NCBI RefSeq assembly: GCF_013113715.1
Contig: NZ_CP053344.1
Coordinates: 186,001-250,000 of the forward strand
Direction of reading: 5' to 3'
Source: Herbiconiux sp. SALV-R1
GTDB lineage: Bacteria; Actinomycetota; Actinomycetes; Actinomycetales; Microbacteriaceae
Length of the DNA stretch: 64,000 nt
A model generated the notes under the pieces. It was not told the origin of the DNA. It did no database searches and saw only the letters and a list, made by a program, of their open reading frames with translations. Of the stretch, positions 46,939 to 57,648 are shown in pieces. How positions within the stretch are numbered: position 1 is the first letter of the stretch; the number at the start of each line of letters is the position of its first letter. Position numbers and translations under genes: made by a program.

Positions 46939-47598
46939 ATGGCTACCGCTACTAACACGCTCGATGTCCTCGACGTCGCCGGCAAGAAGTCCGGTTCTGT
47001 CGAGCTGCCCGCCGAGATCTTCGACGTGCAGACCAACATCCCGCTCATCCACCAGGTCGTCGTGGCGCAGCTCGCCGCGGCGCGTCAGGGAACCCACAAG
47101 ACCAAGCGTCGTGGTGAGGTCTCCGGTGCCGGCCGCAAGCCGTTCAAGCAGAAGGGAACCGGTCGCGCTCGTCAGGGCTCGATCCGCGCCCCCCAGATGA
47201 CCGGTGGTGGCATCGTCCACGGACCGGTGCCCCGCAGCTACGCGCAGCGCACCCCCAAGAAGATGATCGCCGCGGCTCTCCTCGGCGCCCTCTCAGACCG
47301 TGCCCGCGGCGGCCGCCTCCACGTGGTCGACTCGCTCGCCCTCAGCGACACCCCCTCGACCAAGGCGACCAGCGAGTTCCTCGCCACCGTCGCGTCGTCG
47401 AAGCACGTGCTCGTCGTCATCGAGCGCGACGACCTCGTGAGCTCGAAGAGCGTCCGCAACATCCCGACCGTTCACGTGCTGCCCGCAGACCAGCTGAACG
47501 CCTACGACGTCCTCGTCTCCGACGACATCGTCTTCACCAAGGCATCGTTCGACGCGCTCGTCGCCGCGAAGGCCAAGAAGGAAGAGGTTTCCGCATGA
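46939..47598 (+). CDS. rplD: 50S ribosomal protein L4
   Basis: L4 lines the exit tunnel and in several bacteria represses the S10 operon. The 219-residue product has the conserved [19 protein letters not shown] loop and [17 protein letters not shown], the tunnel-facing region where macrolide-resistance changes occur elsewhere; it looks wild type. Its stop overlaps the rplW start as ATGA (47595-47598), so the two are coupled. The C-terminal Rossmann-like part is of ordinary length. Confidence 0.99.
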   Translation: MATATNTLDVLDVAGKKSGSVELPAEIFDVQTNIPLIHQVVVAQLAAARQGTHKTKRRGEVSGAGRKPFKQKGTGRARQGSIRAPQMTGGGIVHGPVPRSYAQRTPKKMIAAALLGALSDRARGGRLHVVDSLALSDTPSTKATSEFLATVASSKHVLVVIERDDLVSSKSVRNIPTVHVLPADQLNAYDVLVSDDIVFTKASFDALVAAKAKKEEVSA

Positions 47599-47900
47599 GC
47601 AACGCCGCGTTCAACAAAGACCCGCGCGACATCATCCTCGCTCCGGTCGTCTCCGAAAAGAGCTACGGCCTGATCGACCAGGGCAAGTACACCTTCGTGG
47701 TCGACCCCCGCTCGAACAAGACCGAGATCAAGCTCGCCATCGAGAAGATCTTCAAGGTGGAGGTCGCTTCGATCAACACCCTGAACCGTCAGGGCAAGAC
47801 CCGTCGCACCCGCTTCGGCCAGGGCAAGCGCAAAGACACCAAGCGCGCGATCGTCACGCTCAAGTCGGGCTCCATCGACATCTTCACGGCCGTCGGCTAG
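47595..47900 (+). CDS. rplW: 50S ribosomal protein L23
   Basis: L23 lies at the tunnel exit, where trigger factor and signal recognition particle dock. The 101-residue sequence has [20 protein letters not shown], the [16 protein letters not shown] segment and the basic loop [20 protein letters not shown]. The ATG overlaps the rplD stop. Nothing unusual is seen. Confidence 0.99.
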   Translation: MSNAAFNKDPRDIILAPVVSEKSYGLIDQGKYTFVVDPRSNKTEIKLAIEKIFKVEVASINTLNRQGKTRRTRFGQGKRKDTKRAIVTLKSGSIDIFTAVG

Positions 47901-47925
47901 GCACGGAAGCTAGAGGAAAAGACAC

Positions 47926-48765
<840 letters not shown>

Positions 48766-48776
48766 GAGTCTAGAAA

Positions 48777-49058
48777 ATGCCACGCAGTCTCAAAAAGGGC
48801 CCCTTCGTCGACGACCACCTGTACCGCAAGGTCGTCACGCAGAACGAGGCCGGTTCGAAGAACGTCATCAAGACCTGGTCGCGTCGTTCCATGATCATCC
48901 CGGCCTTCCTGGGCCACACGATCGCGGTGCACGACGGCCGCAAGCACATCCCGGTGTTCATCACCGAGACCATGGTGGGTCACAAGCTGGGCGAGTTCGC
49001 CCCGACCCGCACCTTCCGTGGACACGTGAAGGACGACAAGAAGGGCCGTCGCCGCTAA
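48777..49058 (+). CDS. rpsS: 30S ribosomal protein S19
   Basis: S19 sits in the 30S head with S13 and contacts A-site tRNA. The 93-residue product is typical: [38 protein letters not shown] and [20 protein letters not shown]. The ATG is 11 bases after the rplB stop, with a weak AGGAG in between. Confidence 0.99.
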   Translation: MPRSLKKGPFVDDHLYRKVVTQNEAGSKNVIKTWSRRSMIIPAFLGHTIAVHDGRKHIPVFITETMVGHKLGEFAPTRTFRGHVKDDKKGRRR

Positions 49059-49085
49059 GCGCGGCGACGTGAAGGAGGAAGAAGA

Positions 49086-49478
49086 ATGGTGGAGTCGATC
49101 GCACGCGTGCGTCACATCCGCGTCACCCCCCAGAAGGCCCGTCGTGTCGTCAACCTGATCCGCGGCCGTCAGGCCGTCGAGGCGCTGGCCATCCTGAAGT
49201 TCGCCCCCCAGGGCGCTTCGGAGCCCGTGTACAAGCTGGTCGCCTCGGCGATCGCGAACGCCCGGGTCAAGGCGGATGCCACGAACAGCTACCTGGACGA
49301 GCAGGACCTCTTCGTCGCGAAGGCTTTCGTCGACGAGGGCACCACGCTCAAGCGCTTCCAGCCCCGTGCTCAGGGACGCGCGTTCCGCATCAACAAGCGC
49401 ACCAGCCACATCACGATCGTCCTGGCCACGCCTGACGAAGCCGATGTCGCAGCCGCGAGCAAGAAGGCGAGCAAGTAA
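49086..49478 (+). CDS. rplV: 50S ribosomal protein L22
   Basis: L22 lines the exit tunnel with a long beta hairpin. The 130-residue product has [40 protein letters not shown] and the hairpin [20 protein letters not shown], without the deletions known from macrolide-resistant strains. GGAGGAAGA precedes the ATG. Its TAA overlaps the rpsC ATG by one base. Confidence 0.99.
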   Translation: MVESIARVRHIRVTPQKARRVVNLIRGRQAVEALAILKFAPQGASEPVYKLVASAIANARVKADATNSYLDEQDLFVAKAFVDEGTTLKRFQPRAQGRAFRINKRTSHITIVLATPDEADVAAASKKASK

Positions 49479-50242
49479 TGGGCCAGAAAGTCAATCCGTA
49501 CGGCTTCCGTCTCGGTATCACCACCGACCACGTGTCGCGCTGGTTCTCCGACAGCACGAAGAAGGGTCAGCGTTACGCCGACTACGTGGCTGAGGACGTG
49601 AAGATCCGCAACCTGCTGAAGACCTCGCTCGACCGCGCCGGCGTGGCGAAGATCGAGATCGAGCGCACCCGTGACCGCGTGCGTGTGGACATCCACACCG
49701 CCCGCCCGGGTATCGTCATCGGCCGTCGTGGCGCCGAGGCCGAGCGCATCCGCGCCGACCTCGAGAAGCTCACCGGCAAGCAGATCCAGCTGAACATCCT
49801 CGAGGTGAAGAACCCCGAGGCCGAAGCTCAGCTCGTCGCTCAGGGCATCGCCGAGCAGCTCACCGCCCGCGTGGCCTTCCGCCGCGCGATGCGCAAGGGC
49901 CTGCAGGGCGCTCAGCGCGCCGGCGCCAAGGGTGTCCGCATCCAGGTGTCGGGCCGTCTCGGCGGCGCCGAGATGAGCCGCTCGGAGTTCTACCGTGAGG
50001 GCCGCGTTCCGCTGCACACCCTCCGCGCCAACATCGACTACGGCTTCTACGAGGCCAAGACGACGTTCGGCCGCATCGGTGTGAAGGTCTGGATCTACAA
50101 GGGCGACATCACCAACAAGGAGCTCGCTCGCGAGCAGGCCAACCAGAAGTCCTCGCGCCCCGAGCGCGGCGACCGTGACCGTCCGCGCCGCAACTCCGCC
50201 CCCAAGGCGGACGCACCGGTCGCAGCAGGAGTTGAGGCGTAA
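49478..50242 (+). CDS. rpsC: 30S ribosomal protein S3
   Basis: S3 forms part of the mRNA entry channel and helicase activity of the 30S. The 254-residue product has [20 protein letters not shown], the KH-domain loop [20 protein letters not shown], and the conserved C-terminal half through KVWIYKGDI. The last ~35 residues are a charged, Pro/Ala-rich tail ([20 protein letters not shown]) as in other actinobacteria. The ATG overlaps the rplV stop; rplP follows after two bases. Confidence 0.99.
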   Translation: MGQKVNPYGFRLGITTDHVSRWFSDSTKKGQRYADYVAEDVKIRNLLKTSLDRAGVAKIEIERTRDRVRVDIHTARPGIVIGRRGAEAERIRADLEKLTGKQIQLNILEVKNPEAEAQLVAQGIAEQLTARVAFRRAMRKGLQGAQRAGAKGVRIQVSGRLGGAEMSRSEFYREGRVPLHTLRANIDYGFYEAKTTFGRIGVKVWIYKGDITNKELAREQANQKSSRPERGDRDRPRRNSAPKADAPVAAGVEA

Positions 50243-50244
50243 TC

Positions 50245-50664
50245 ATGCTTATCCCCCGTCGAGTCAAGCACCGCAAGCAGCACCACCCGGGTCGCAGTGG
50301 CCAGGCCACCGGTGGCACCAAGGTGAACTTCGGTGAGTTCGGCATCCAGGCCCTCACCCCCGCTTACGTGACCAACCGTCAGATCGAGTCCGCTCGTATC
50401 GCGATGACCCGTCACATCAAGCGTGGTGGAAAGGTGTGGATCAACATCTACCCCGACCGTCCGCTCACGAAGAAGCCGGCCGAGACCCGCATGGGTTCCG
50501 GTAAGGGTTCGCCCGAGTGGTGGGTCGCCAACGTCAAGCCGGGCCGCGTGCTGTTCGAGCTGAGCGGGGTCAACGAGACCATCGCCCGCGAGGCACTCAC
50601 CCGTGCAATCCACAAGCTGCCGCTCAAGGCACGCATCATCAAGCGCGAGGAGGGCGACGCGTAA
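50245..50664 (+). CDS. rplP: 50S ribosomal protein L16
   Basis: L16 helps position the A-site tRNA and is an evernimicin/avilamycin resistance site. The 139-residue product has [40 protein letters not shown], and [20 protein letters not shown]. The TAA overlaps the rpmC ATG by one base. Nothing unusual is seen. Confidence 0.99.
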   Translation: MLIPRRVKHRKQHHPGRSGQATGGTKVNFGEFGIQALTPAYVTNRQIESARIAMTRHIKRGGKVWINIYPDRPLTKKPAETRMGSGKGSPEWWVANVKPGRVLFELSGVNETIAREALTRAIHKLPLKARIIKREEGDA

Positions 50665-50981
50665 TGGCGATCGGATCCAAGGAGCTCGCCCCGGCGGAGC
50701 TCGACACCTTTGAAGACTCCCGTCTCATCGAGGAGCTTCGCAAGGCCAAGGAAGAGCTGTTCAACCTGCGCTTCCAGTCGGCGACCGGCCAGCTCGAGAG
50801 CCACGGCCGTCTCCGTGCCGTGAAGCGCGACATCGCTCGCATCTACACGGTCATCCGCGAGCGGGAGCTCGGCATCCGTGCCACCCCCGCCCCCGTCGAG
50901 GCCCCGGCCAAGGCGACCAAGAAGTCCAAGAAGGCAGCTGAGCCCGAGGCTCCCGCCGAGACCGAGGAGGCCAGCAAGTAA
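50664..50981 (+). CDS. rpmC: 50S ribosomal protein L29, extended C-terminus
   Basis: L29 lies near the tunnel exit beside L23. The first ~70 residues are the whole L29 domain ([55 protein letters not shown]). A further ~35 residues form a Pro/Ala/Lys/Glu tail ([20 protein letters not shown]) not found in the 60-70 residue proteins of most bacteria. The ATG overlaps the rplP stop and the TAA overlaps the rpsQ ATG. The tail resembles the N-terminal extension of L15 in composition. Confidence 0.97.
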   Translation: MAIGSKELAPAELDTFEDSRLIEELRKAKEELFNLRFQSATGQLESHGRLRAVKRDIARIYTVIRERELGIRATPAPVEAPAKATKKSKKAAEPEAPAETEEASK

Positions 50982-51304
50982 TGGCTAAGACCGAAGAGAA
51001 GGTCGCGGAAGCCGGACACGAGTCGGCTGCCCACGACGTCAAAGACGAGAGCGCCCGCGGTTACCGCAAGGCCCGCCGCGGCTACGTGGTGAGCGACAAG
51101 ATGGACAAGACCATCGTCGTCGAGGTCGAGGACCGCGTGAAGCACCCGCTGTACGGCAAGGTCATCCGCCGCACCTCCAAGGTGAAGGCGCACGACGAGA
51201 CCAACAGCGCCGGCATCGGCGACCTCGTGGTCATCAACGAGACCCGCCCGCTGAGCGCCACCAAGCGCTGGCGCCTGGTCGAGATCCTGGAGAAGGCGAA
51301 GTAA
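50981..51304 (+). CDS. rpsQ: 30S ribosomal protein S17
   Basis: Primary 16S-binding protein. The S17 core ([60 protein letters not shown]) occupies residues ~25-105. A charged N-terminal lead of ~25 residues ([20 protein letters not shown]) precedes it, as in other actinobacteria. The ATG overlaps the rpmC stop. rplN begins one base after its stop. Confidence 0.99.
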   Translation: MAKTEEKVAEAGHESAAHDVKDESARGYRKARRGYVVSDKMDKTIVVEVEDRVKHPLYGKVIRRTSKVKAHDETNSAGIGDLVVINETRPLSATKRWRLVEILEKAK

Positions 51305-51305
51305 G

Positions 51306-51674
51306 ATGCTGCAGCAAGAATCACGAGTGAAGGTCGCCGACAACACCGGCGCCAAGGAGCTCCTGACGATTCGTGTGCTCGGTGGATCCGGCCGTCGCTA
51401 CGCGGGTCTCGGCGATGTCATCGTCGCGACCGTGAAGGACGCCATCCCCGGCGGAAACGTCAAGAAGGGCGACGTGGTCAAGGCCGTCATCGTCCGCACC
51501 GTCAAGCAGACCCGTCGTCCCGACGGTTCGTACATCAAGTTCGACGAGAACGCCGCAGTGATCCTGAAGAACGACGGCGACCCCCGTGGTACCCGTATCT
51601 TCGGCCCGGTCGGTCGTGAGCTCCGTGACAAGAAGTTCATGAAGATCATCTCGCTGGCACCGGAGGTTATCTAG
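51306..51674 (+). CDS. rplN: 50S ribosomal protein L14
   Basis: L14 sits at the subunit interface and is the binding site of the silencing factor RsfS. The 122-residue product has [40 protein letters not shown], and the end [20 protein letters not shown]. No features unusual for the family are seen. rplX follows after two bases. Confidence 0.99.
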   Translation: MLQQESRVKVADNTGAKELLTIRVLGGSGRRYAGLGDVIVATVKDAIPGGNVKKGDVVKAVIVRTVKQTRRPDGSYIKFDENAAVILKNDGDPRGTRIFGPVGRELRDKKFMKIISLAPEVI

Positions 51675-51676
51675 TC

Positions 51677-52036
51677 ATGGCAAAGATCAAGAAGGGCGAC
51701 CTGGTTCAGGTCATCTCGGGCCCGAGCCAGGCCCGCGGCGGAGACCGCGGCAAGCAGGGTCGCGTCATCGAGGTGCTCGTCGAGAAGAACCGCGTGGTCG
51801 TCGAAGGCGTGAACTTCGTCACCAAGCACGTTCGCGTGGGCCAGACCCAGCGCGGCACCAAGACCGGCGGCATCGAGACCATGGAGGCGCCGATCCACGT
51901 GTCGAACGTCGCCCTGGTCGACCCCGAGACCAAGAAGCCGACCCGTGTCGGCCACCGCAACGAAGAAGTCACGAAGGACGGCGTCACCAAGACGGTCCGC
52001 GTTCGTTACGCGAAGAAGTCAGGAAAAGACCTCTGA
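51677..52036 (+). CDS. rplX: 50S ribosomal protein L24
   Basis: L24 starts 50S assembly. The KOW motif ([20 protein letters not shown]) is at the N-terminus, followed by [20 protein letters not shown] and the [20 protein letters not shown] segment. The 119-residue length is slightly above the usual ~105 because of a charged C-terminus. The TGA overlaps the rplE ATG by one base. Confidence 0.99.
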   Translation: MAKIKKGDLVQVISGPSQARGGDRGKQGRVIEVLVEKNRVVVEGVNFVTKHVRVGQTQRGTKTGGIETMEAPIHVSNVALVDPETKKPTRVGHRNEEVTKDGVTKTVRVRYAKKSGKDL

Positions 52037-52629
52037 TGAGCACCGAGACTGCCGCGCCCGCTGGCAAAATCCAGCCGCGCCTGAAGCAGAAGTACAAGAA
52101 CGAGATCGTCGACTCGCTCACCAAGGAGTTCTCCTTCACGAACGTGCACCAGGTGCCCGGCCTCGTGAAGATCGTGGTGAACACCGGTGTCGGCGAGGCC
52201 GCCCGCGACGGCAAGGTCATCGACGGTGCGGTCAAGGACCTCACCGCGATCACCGGCCAGAAGCCGCAGGTCACGAAGGCCCGCAAGTCGATCGCCCAGT
52301 TCAAGCTGCGCGAGGGTCAGCCCATCGGTGCCCACGTCACTCTCCGCGGTGACCGCGCCTGGGAGTTCCTCGACCGTCTGCTCTCGCTGGCGCTTCCCCG
52401 CATCCGCGACTTCCGTGGTCTCTCCGACCGCCAGTTCGACGGCCGCGGCAACTACACCTTCGGTCTGACCGAGCAGTCGATGTTCCACGAGATCGACCAG
52501 GACAAGATCGACCGCGTGCGTGGTTTCGACATCACCGTCGTCACCACCGCGAAGAACGACGACGAGGGTCGCGCGCTGCTCAAGGCGCTCGGGTTCCCCT
52601 TCAAGTCGAACGACAGCACCACCAACTAG
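52036..52629 (+). CDS. rplE: 50S ribosomal protein L5
   Basis: L5 binds 5S rRNA and P-site tRNA. The 197-residue product has a short lead, then [60 protein letters not shown] and [20 protein letters not shown]. It is followed by a 76-base gap and rpsH; the zinc-type rpsN that many actinobacteria have at this place is absent. Confidence 0.99.
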   Translation: MSTETAAPAGKIQPRLKQKYKNEIVDSLTKEFSFTNVHQVPGLVKIVVNTGVGEAARDGKVIDGAVKDLTAITGQKPQVTKARKSIAQFKLREGQPIGAHVTLRGDRAWEFLDRLLSLALPRIRDFRGLSDRQFDGRGNYTFGLTEQSMFHEIDQDKIDRVRGFDITVVTTAKNDDEGRALLKALGFPFKSNDSTTN

Positions 52630-52705
52630 CACCACCCACCCACGACGACCACAGGTCGGCACCTTTGTAAAAGATGTCGAAACCAGGCGCGAAAGGCAAC
52701 ACATC

Positions 52706-53104
52706 ATGACCATGACAGATCCGGTCGCAGACATGCTGACCAGACTGCGCAACGCCAACTCGGCTCACCACGACACCGTGTCGATGCCGCACTCGAAGCT
52801 CAAGTCGCACATCGCCGAAATCCTCAAGTCCGAGGGCTACATCTCCGGCTGGGAGGTCACCGACGCGAAGGTCGGCCAGACCCTCACGCTGAGCCTCAAG
52901 TTCGGCCCGAACCGCGAGCGTTCGATCGCGGGCATCAAGCGCGTGTCGAAGCCCGGCCTCCGCGTGTACGCGAAGTCGACCGAGATCCCCACCGTCCTCG
53001 GTGGCCTCGGCGTCGCCATCCTGTCCACCTCCTCAGGTCTTCTGACAGACCGTCAGGCGAGCAAGAAGGGCGTAGGCGGAGAAGTCCTCGCCTATGTGTG
53101 GTAA
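52706..53104 (+). CDS. rpsH: 30S ribosomal protein S8
   Basis: S8 binds helix 21 of 16S rRNA and in E. coli represses the spc operon. The 132-residue product starts [20 protein letters not shown] after GAAAGG and ends with the signature [20 protein letters not shown] followed by VLAYVW. The 76-base gap upstream is one of the longer spacers in the cluster and could carry regulatory sequence, though none is clear. Confidence 0.99.
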   Translation: MTMTDPVADMLTRLRNANSAHHDTVSMPHSKLKSHIAEILKSEGYISGWEVTDAKVGQTLTLSLKFGPNRERSIAGIKRVSKPGLRVYAKSTEIPTVLGGLGVAILSTSSGLLTDRQASKKGVGGEVLAYVW

Positions 53105-53110
53105 CTGACA

Positions 53111-53647
53111 ATGTCACGTATCGGACGTCTTCCCATCGACATCCCCGCCGGCGTCACCGTCACGATCACCGGCCAGGACGTCGCAGTCAAGGGACCGAAG
53201 GGCGAGCTCTCGCTCACCATCGCGAACCCCATCTCGGCTTCGGTCGAGGAGAACCAGGTTCTCGTCACCCGCCCGGACGACGAGCGCGCCTCGCGCTCGC
53301 TGCACGGCCTCACCCGCACCCTCATCGCGAACCAGATCGTCGGCGTGACCGACGGCTACTCCAAGAGCCTCGAGGTCGTCGGCACGGGTTACCGCGTCGC
53401 CGCCAAGGGCAGCGGAGTGGAGTTCGCGCTCGGGTTCTCGCACCCCGTCTCGGTGGAACCGCCTGCGGGCATCACGTTCACCGTCGAGGGCAACAACAAG
53501 CTCACGGTCAACGGCATCGACAAGCAGGCTGTCGGTGAGGTGGCCGCCAACATTCGCAAGCTGCGCAAGCCCGAGCCCTACAAGGGCAAGGGTGTGCGGT
53601 ACGCCGGCGAGGTCGTTCGCCGCAAGGCCGGAAAGAGTGGTAAGTAA
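53111..53647 (+). CDS. rplF: 50S ribosomal protein L6
   Basis: L6 lies near the factor-binding site. The 178-residue product has [51 protein letters not shown] and the C-terminal [20 protein letters not shown], all typical. It begins six bases after rpsH and ends three bases before rplR. Confidence 0.99.
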   Translation: MSRIGRLPIDIPAGVTVTITGQDVAVKGPKGELSLTIANPISASVEENQVLVTRPDDERASRSLHGLTRTLIANQIVGVTDGYSKSLEVVGTGYRVAAKGSGVEFALGFSHPVSVEPPAGITFTVEGNNKLTVNGIDKQAVGEVAANIRKLRKPEPYKGKGVRYAGEVVRRKAGKSGK

Positions 53648-53650
53648 GCC

Positions 53651-54022
53651 ATGGCTACTGGAATCAGAGGAAAGTCGAAGTCCGCAGCCCGCGACCGCCG
53701 GCACGCCCGACTCCGCAAGAAGGTCGAAGGAACCGCCGCGCGTCCGCGCCTCGTGGTCACCCGTTCGGCACGTCACGTCTTCGTGCAGGTCGTCGACGAC
53801 AGCAAGGGTCACACCCTCGCGTCGGCATCGACCCTCGAGACCGACCTGCGCACCTTCGACGGCGACAAGAGCGCCAAGGCCAAGAAGGTCGGTGAGCTGG
53901 TCGCCGAGCGCGCCAAGCTGGCCGGCATCGAGGCTGTCGTGTTCGACCGCGGCGGCAACCGCTACGCCGGTCGCGTCGCGGCCGTCGCCGATGGAGCTCG
54001 AGAGGGTGGTCTGAGCCTGTGA
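53651..54022 (+). CDS. rplR: 50S ribosomal protein L18
   Basis: L18 binds 5S rRNA together with L5. The 123-residue product has the basic lead [40 protein letters not shown], and the end [20 protein letters not shown]. Its TGA overlaps the GTG used as the rpsE start (GTGA). Confidence 0.99.
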   Translation: MATGIRGKSKSAARDRRHARLRKKVEGTAARPRLVVTRSARHVFVQVVDDSKGHTLASASTLETDLRTFDGDKSAKAKKVGELVAERAKLAGIEAVVFDRGGNRYAGRVAAVADGAREGGLSL

Positions 54023-54714
54023 GCACCGACAACAACAAGGAGCAGGACGTGGCAGCAGTCACCGAGACCCCCGTGGAGACCGCTGCGTCGTCGGGGTCGA
54101 ACCAGAGCGAGCCGCGCGAAGCCCGTCGTGGTGGTCGCGAGCGCAACCCCAACCGCGGTGACCGCGGCAGCCGCGACGCCGACAAGAGCCAGTTCCTCGA
54201 GCGCGTCGTCACCATCAACCGCGTCTCCAAGGTCGTGAAGGGTGGTCGTCGCTTCAGCTTCACCGCCCTCGTGGTCGTCGGCGACGGCAACGGCCTGGTG
54301 GGCGTCGGCTACGGCAAGGCCCGCGAGGTGCCGACCGCGATCTCGAAGGGCGTCGAGGAGGCGAAGAAAAACTTCTTCCGCGTTCCTCGCGTCGGCAACA
54401 CGATCCCCCACCCGGTTCAGGGTGAGGCGGCCGCCGGTGTGGTGCTCCTGCGCCCCGCCGCTGCCGGTACCGGTGTTATCGCCGGTGGCCCGGTGCGCGC
54501 CGTTCTCGAGTGCGCCGGCATCCACGACATCCTCTCGAAGTCGCTCGGCTCGTCGAACACGATCAACATCGTGCACGCGACCGTGGAGGCGCTGCAGCAG
54601 CTCGAAGAGCCGCGTGCCGTCGCCGCCCGTCGTGGCCTCGACTTCGAAGACGTCGCCCCGGCCCGCCTCGTGCGCGCCGAGGCAGACGCCCTCGCAGCGA
54701 AGGCAGGTGCATGA
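54019..54714 (+). CDS. rpsE: 30S ribosomal protein S5
   Basis: S5 lies at the mRNA entry site and affects accuracy and spectinomycin binding. The conserved domain starts at [20 protein letters not shown] and runs through [20 protein letters not shown] to the end. About 55 residues of Glu/Arg/Gly-rich lead ([20 protein letters not shown]) precede it. The start is uncertain: GTG 54019 overlaps the rplR stop and fits the N-terminus of relatives, while GTG 54049 has a much better ribosome site (AAGGAG, six bases). The TGA overlaps the rpmD ATG. Confidence 0.98.
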   Translation: MSTDNNKEQDVAAVTETPVETAASSGSNQSEPREARRGGRERNPNRGDRGSRDADKSQFLERVVTINRVSKVVKGGRRFSFTALVVVGDGNGLVGVGYGKAREVPTAISKGVEEAKKNFFRVPRVGNTIPHPVQGEAAAGVVLLRPAAAGTGVIAGGPVRAVLECAGIHDILSKSLGSSNTINIVHATVEALQQLEEPRAVAARRGLDFEDVAPARLVRAEADALAAKAGA

Positions 54715-54899
54715 TGGCCGCGCGCCTCAAGGTGACCCAGATCAAGTCCAAGATCAGCGAGAAGCAGAACCAGCGTGACACGCTGCGCAGCCTCGGACTG
54801 AAGCGCATCGGCGACATCGTCGTGCGTGAAGACAACGCCCAGAACCGCGGGTACGTGCGCACCGTCGCACACCTGGTGAAGGTCGAGGAGATTGACTAA
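54714..54899 (+). CDS. rpmD: 50S ribosomal protein L30
   Basis: Small 50S protein. The 61-residue product [20 protein letters not shown], then [20 protein letters not shown] and the end VKVEEID is a complete L30. Two adjacent ATGs (54711 and 54714) are in frame; the second, overlapping the rpsE TGA, is used. Its TAA overlaps the rplO ATG. Confidence 0.98.
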   Translation: MAARLKVTQIKSKISEKQNQRDTLRSLGLKRIGDIVVREDNAQNRGYVRTVAHLVKVEEID

Positions 54900-55558
54900 T
54901 GGCTGAATCAGAAGCCAAGGAGACCGCGAAGGCGGCTCCGAAGAAGGCTGCTGCCTCGAAGGCCGCCGCCGAGAAGGCCCCCGCCGCCGAGAAGCCCGCC
55001 AAGGCTCCTGCCAAGGCGAAGGCCGCTGCCGCGGAGACCAAGGCTCCGGCTGCCTCGAAGGCTGCCACCGCCAAGGCCGCCCCGAAGGCCGAGAAGGCCG
55101 ACGAGTCGACCGAGTCGCGCGAGCACGTGCTGAAGGTGCACCACCTCCGTCCCGCTCCCGGTGCCAAGAAGGCGCGCACGCGCGTCGGCCGCGGTGAGGG
55201 CTCGAAGGGTAAGACCGCCGGCCGCGGTACCAAGGGAACCAAGGCCCGGTACCAGGTCAAGGTGGGCTTCGAGGGTGGCCAGATGCCGCTGCACATGCGC
55301 ACCCCGAAGCTGCGCGGCTTCAAGAACCCGTTCCGCGTCGAGTACCAGGTCGTGAACCTGGACAAGCTCGCCGAGCTCTACCCGAGCGGCGGCGACGTCA
55401 CCATCAGCGACCTGGTCGCCAAGGGTGCCGTGCGCAAGAACGAGAAGGTCAAGGTTCTCGGCGATGGCGACATCTCCGTGAAGCTGAACGTCACGGTCGA
55501 CAAGGTCTCCGGCTCCGCCCAGGAGAAGATCGTCGCCGCTGGTGGTTCCGTCAAGTAA
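54899..55558 (+). CDS. rplO: 50S ribosomal protein L15 with long Ala/Lys N-terminal extension
   Basis: L15 is a late assembly protein of the 50S central region. The canonical protein starts at [20 protein letters not shown] (residue 77) and continues with [20 protein letters not shown]. Before it lie 76 residues almost wholly of Ala, Lys, Pro and Glu ([20 protein letters not shown] and similar), histone-H1-like in composition. The ATG at 54899 overlaps the rpmD stop, which supports translation of the extension; a GTG at 55127 would give a normal 143-residue L15 but has no ribosome site. A 133-base structured spacer follows. Confidence 0.95.
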   Translation: MAESEAKETAKAAPKKAAASKAAAEKAPAAEKPAKAPAKAKAAAAETKAPAASKAATAKAAPKAEKADESTESREHVLKVHHLRPAPGAKKARTRVGRGEGSKGKTAGRGTKGTKARYQVKVGFEGGQMPLHMRTPKLRGFKNPFRVEYQVVNLDKLAELYPSGGDVTISDLVAKGAVRKNEKVKVLGDGDISVKLNVTVDKVSGSAQEKIVAAGGSVK

Positions 55559-55567
55559 GTACTGACA

Positions 55568-55652
55568 GTCCGGTGACCCGAATCGCCGTGCGTCGACAGA
55601 TGCGTCATGAGAATGAGGTAGCCTGTCGAGGCCACGAATCGGGTCACCGGAC
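55568..55652 (+). promoter_or_regulatory. Nested inverted repeats between rplO and secY
   Basis: GTCCGGTGACCCGA (55568-55581) pairs perfectly with TCGGGTCACCGGAC (55639-55652), and three more pairs form after one mismatch. Inside, TCGACAG (55593-55599) pairs with CTGTCGA (55623-55629). The result is a long two-storey hairpin 10 bases after rplO and 38 bases before secY. It could be an attenuator or terminator separating ribosomal genes from secY, or an RNA regulatory element. Confidence 0.7.
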
Positions 55653-55690
55653 TTCTTGGCATTGAGCCACACGAACGCAGGAGGCCCTTT

Positions 55691-57013
55691 TTGTTCAAAG
55701 CCGTCGCGCGGATCTTCCGGACTCCGGACCTCCGCAGGAAGATTGGCTTCACGCTCGGCATCGTCGCGCTGTTCCGGCTGGGATCGTTCATCCCGGCACC
55801 CTTCGTGGACTTCGGGAACGTGCAGACCTGCCTCGCCGCCAACCAGGGCACCTCAGGCCTCTACGAGCTCGTCAACCTGTTCTCGGGGGGCGCGCTCCTC
55901 CAGCTGTCGATCTTCGCGCTGGGAATCATGCCGTACATCACGGCCTCGATCATCGTGCAGCTCCTGCGCGTGGTCATCCCTCACTTCGAGACCCTCTACA
56001 AGGAGGGCCAGTCGGGCCAGAGCCGTCTGACGCAGTACACCCGCTACCTCACCATCGCGCTCGGTGTGCTGCAGTCGACCACCCTCATCACGGTCGCCCG
56101 CTCCGGCGCCCTCTTCGGCACCTCCACGGTCGCCGAGTGCGGCCAGCTGATCACCAACGACGCCTGGTACGCCATCCTGCTCATGGTCATCACCATGACC
56201 GCGGGCACCGGCGTCATCATGTGGATGGGTGAGCTCGTCACCGAGCGCGGCATCGGCAACGGCATGTCGCTGCTCATCTTCACCTCGATCGCCTCGACCT
56301 TCCCGTCGTCGCTGTGGCTCATCGCCCAGACCCAGAGCTTCGAGACCTTCCTCGCCGTGCTCGCGGTCGGAGTCGCCGTCATCTTCGGTGTGGTGTTCGT
56401 CGAGCTCTCGCAGCGCCGCATCCCGGTGCAGTACGCCAAGCGCGTGGTCGGCCGGCGCACCTACGGCGGCAACAACACCTACATCCCCATCAAGGTGAAC
56501 ATGGCCGGTGTGGTGCCCGTCATCTTCGCGTCGTCGCTGCTGTACCTGCCGGCGCTCATCGCCCAGTTCAACCAGCCCGCCGCGGGCCAGGCGCCCGCCG
56601 AGTGGGTCACCTGGATCAACAACTACCTCGTGCGCGGCGACCACCCGCTGTACATGCTGCTGTACTTCCTGCTCATCGTCGGGTTCACCTACTTCTACGT
56701 CGCGATCACCTTCAACCCCGAAGAGGTCGCCGACAACATGAAGAAGTTCGGCGGCTTCATCCCCGGCATCCGTGCCGGCCGGCCGACCGCCGAGTACCTC
56801 GACTACGTGCTCACCCGCATCACGCTTCCCGGCTCGCTCTACCTCGGCCTCATCGCCCTGCTGCCCCTCATCGCGCTGGTCGCGGTCGGCGCCAACCAGA
56901 ACTTCCCGTTCGGTGGCGCGTCGATCCTCATCATCGTGGGTGTGGGTCTCGAGACGGTGAAGCAGATCGACTCGCAGCTGCAGCAGCGTCACTACGAAGG
57001 GCTCCTCCGATGA
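55691..57013 (+). CDS. secY: Preprotein translocase subunit SecY
   Basis: Pore subunit of the Sec translocon in the cytoplasmic membrane. The 440-residue product has ten hydrophobic segments and the SecY signatures [20 protein letters not shown] and [20 protein letters not shown] (cytoplasmic loop C5 area). It starts with TTG at 55691 ([20 protein letters not shown]) seven bases after AGGAGG. The stop overlaps the adk ATG (ATGA, 57010-57013). The upstream hairpin may give it expression separate from the ribosomal genes. Confidence 0.98.
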   Translation: MFKAVARIFRTPDLRRKIGFTLGIVALFRLGSFIPAPFVDFGNVQTCLAANQGTSGLYELVNLFSGGALLQLSIFALGIMPYITASIIVQLLRVVIPHFETLYKEGQSGQSRLTQYTRYLTIALGVLQSTTLITVARSGALFGTSTVAECGQLITNDAWYAILLMVITMTAGTGVIMWMGELVTERGIGNGMSLLIFTSIASTFPSSLWLIAQTQSFETFLAVLAVGVAVIFGVVFVELSQRRIPVQYAKRVVGRRTYGGNNTYIPIKVNMAGVVPVIFASSLLYLPALIAQFNQPAAGQAPAEWVTWINNYLVRGDHPLYMLLYFLLIVGFTYFYVAITFNPEEVADNMKKFGGFIPGIRAGRPTAEYLDYVLTRITLPGSLYLGLIALLPLIALVAVGANQNFPFGGASILIIVGVGLETVKQIDSQLQQRHYEGLLR

Positions 57014-57615
57014 CGGATCAGGCCGGCACCACCGACTCGAACGGTTCGCTCCGCCTCCTCATCATCGGCCCGCCCGGCGCGGGCAAGGGCACCCAGGCCG
57101 CGCGCCTGTCGGCGACCTACGGCATCGCCGCGATCTCCACCGGCGACATCTTCCGCGAGAACGTCAAGAACGGCACCCCGCTCGGCGTGAAGGCCAAGGA
57201 GTACATGGATGCGGGGCAGTACGTTCCCGACTCCCTCACCAACGACCTGGTGCGCGACCGTCTCGCCCAGCCCGACGTGGCCGACGGCTTCCTGCTCGAC
57301 GGCTACCCGCGCACGCTGCAGCAGGTGGAGGAGCTCGACGGCATCCTCGGTGTGGCCGGCACGGCTCTCGACGCCGTGATCGTGCTCACCGCCGACACCG
57401 ACGAGGTGGTGCGCCGGCTGCTCGGCCGCGCCGCCGAGCAGGGTCGCAGCGACGACAGCGAAGAGGTCATCCGCAAGCGGCTCGACGTCTACGCCGAGCA
57501 GACCGCCCCGCTCGTCGAGGTGTACACCGAGCGCGGCCTCGTGGTCGAGGTCGACGGGCTCGGCGAGATCGACGAGGTCACCGGCCGCATCATCGCCGCC
57601 CTCGCCGCGCGCTGA
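57010..57615 (+). CDS. adk: Adenylate kinase
   Basis: Interconverts ATP + AMP and 2 ADP. The 201-residue product has the P-loop [10 protein letters not shown] (residues 20-28), the AMP-binding [24 protein letters not shown] and the short lid typical of the compact actinobacterial enzyme without the zinc-type LID insert. An N-terminal lead of ~13 residues precedes the core. The ATG overlaps the secY stop, so the two are coupled. map follows after 33 bases. Confidence 0.97.
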   Translation: MTDQAGTTDSNGSLRLLIIGPPGAGKGTQAARLSATYGIAAISTGDIFRENVKNGTPLGVKAKEYMDAGQYVPDSLTNDLVRDRLAQPDVADGFLLDGYPRTLQQVEELDGILGVAGTALDAVIVLTADTDEVVRRLLGRAAEQGRSDDSEEVIRKRLDVYAEQTAPLVEVYTERGLVVEVDGLGEIDEVTGRIIAALAAR

Positions 57616-57648
57616 CGTGGTCGGCTGCGTGACGACGGGGCGTGCCGC

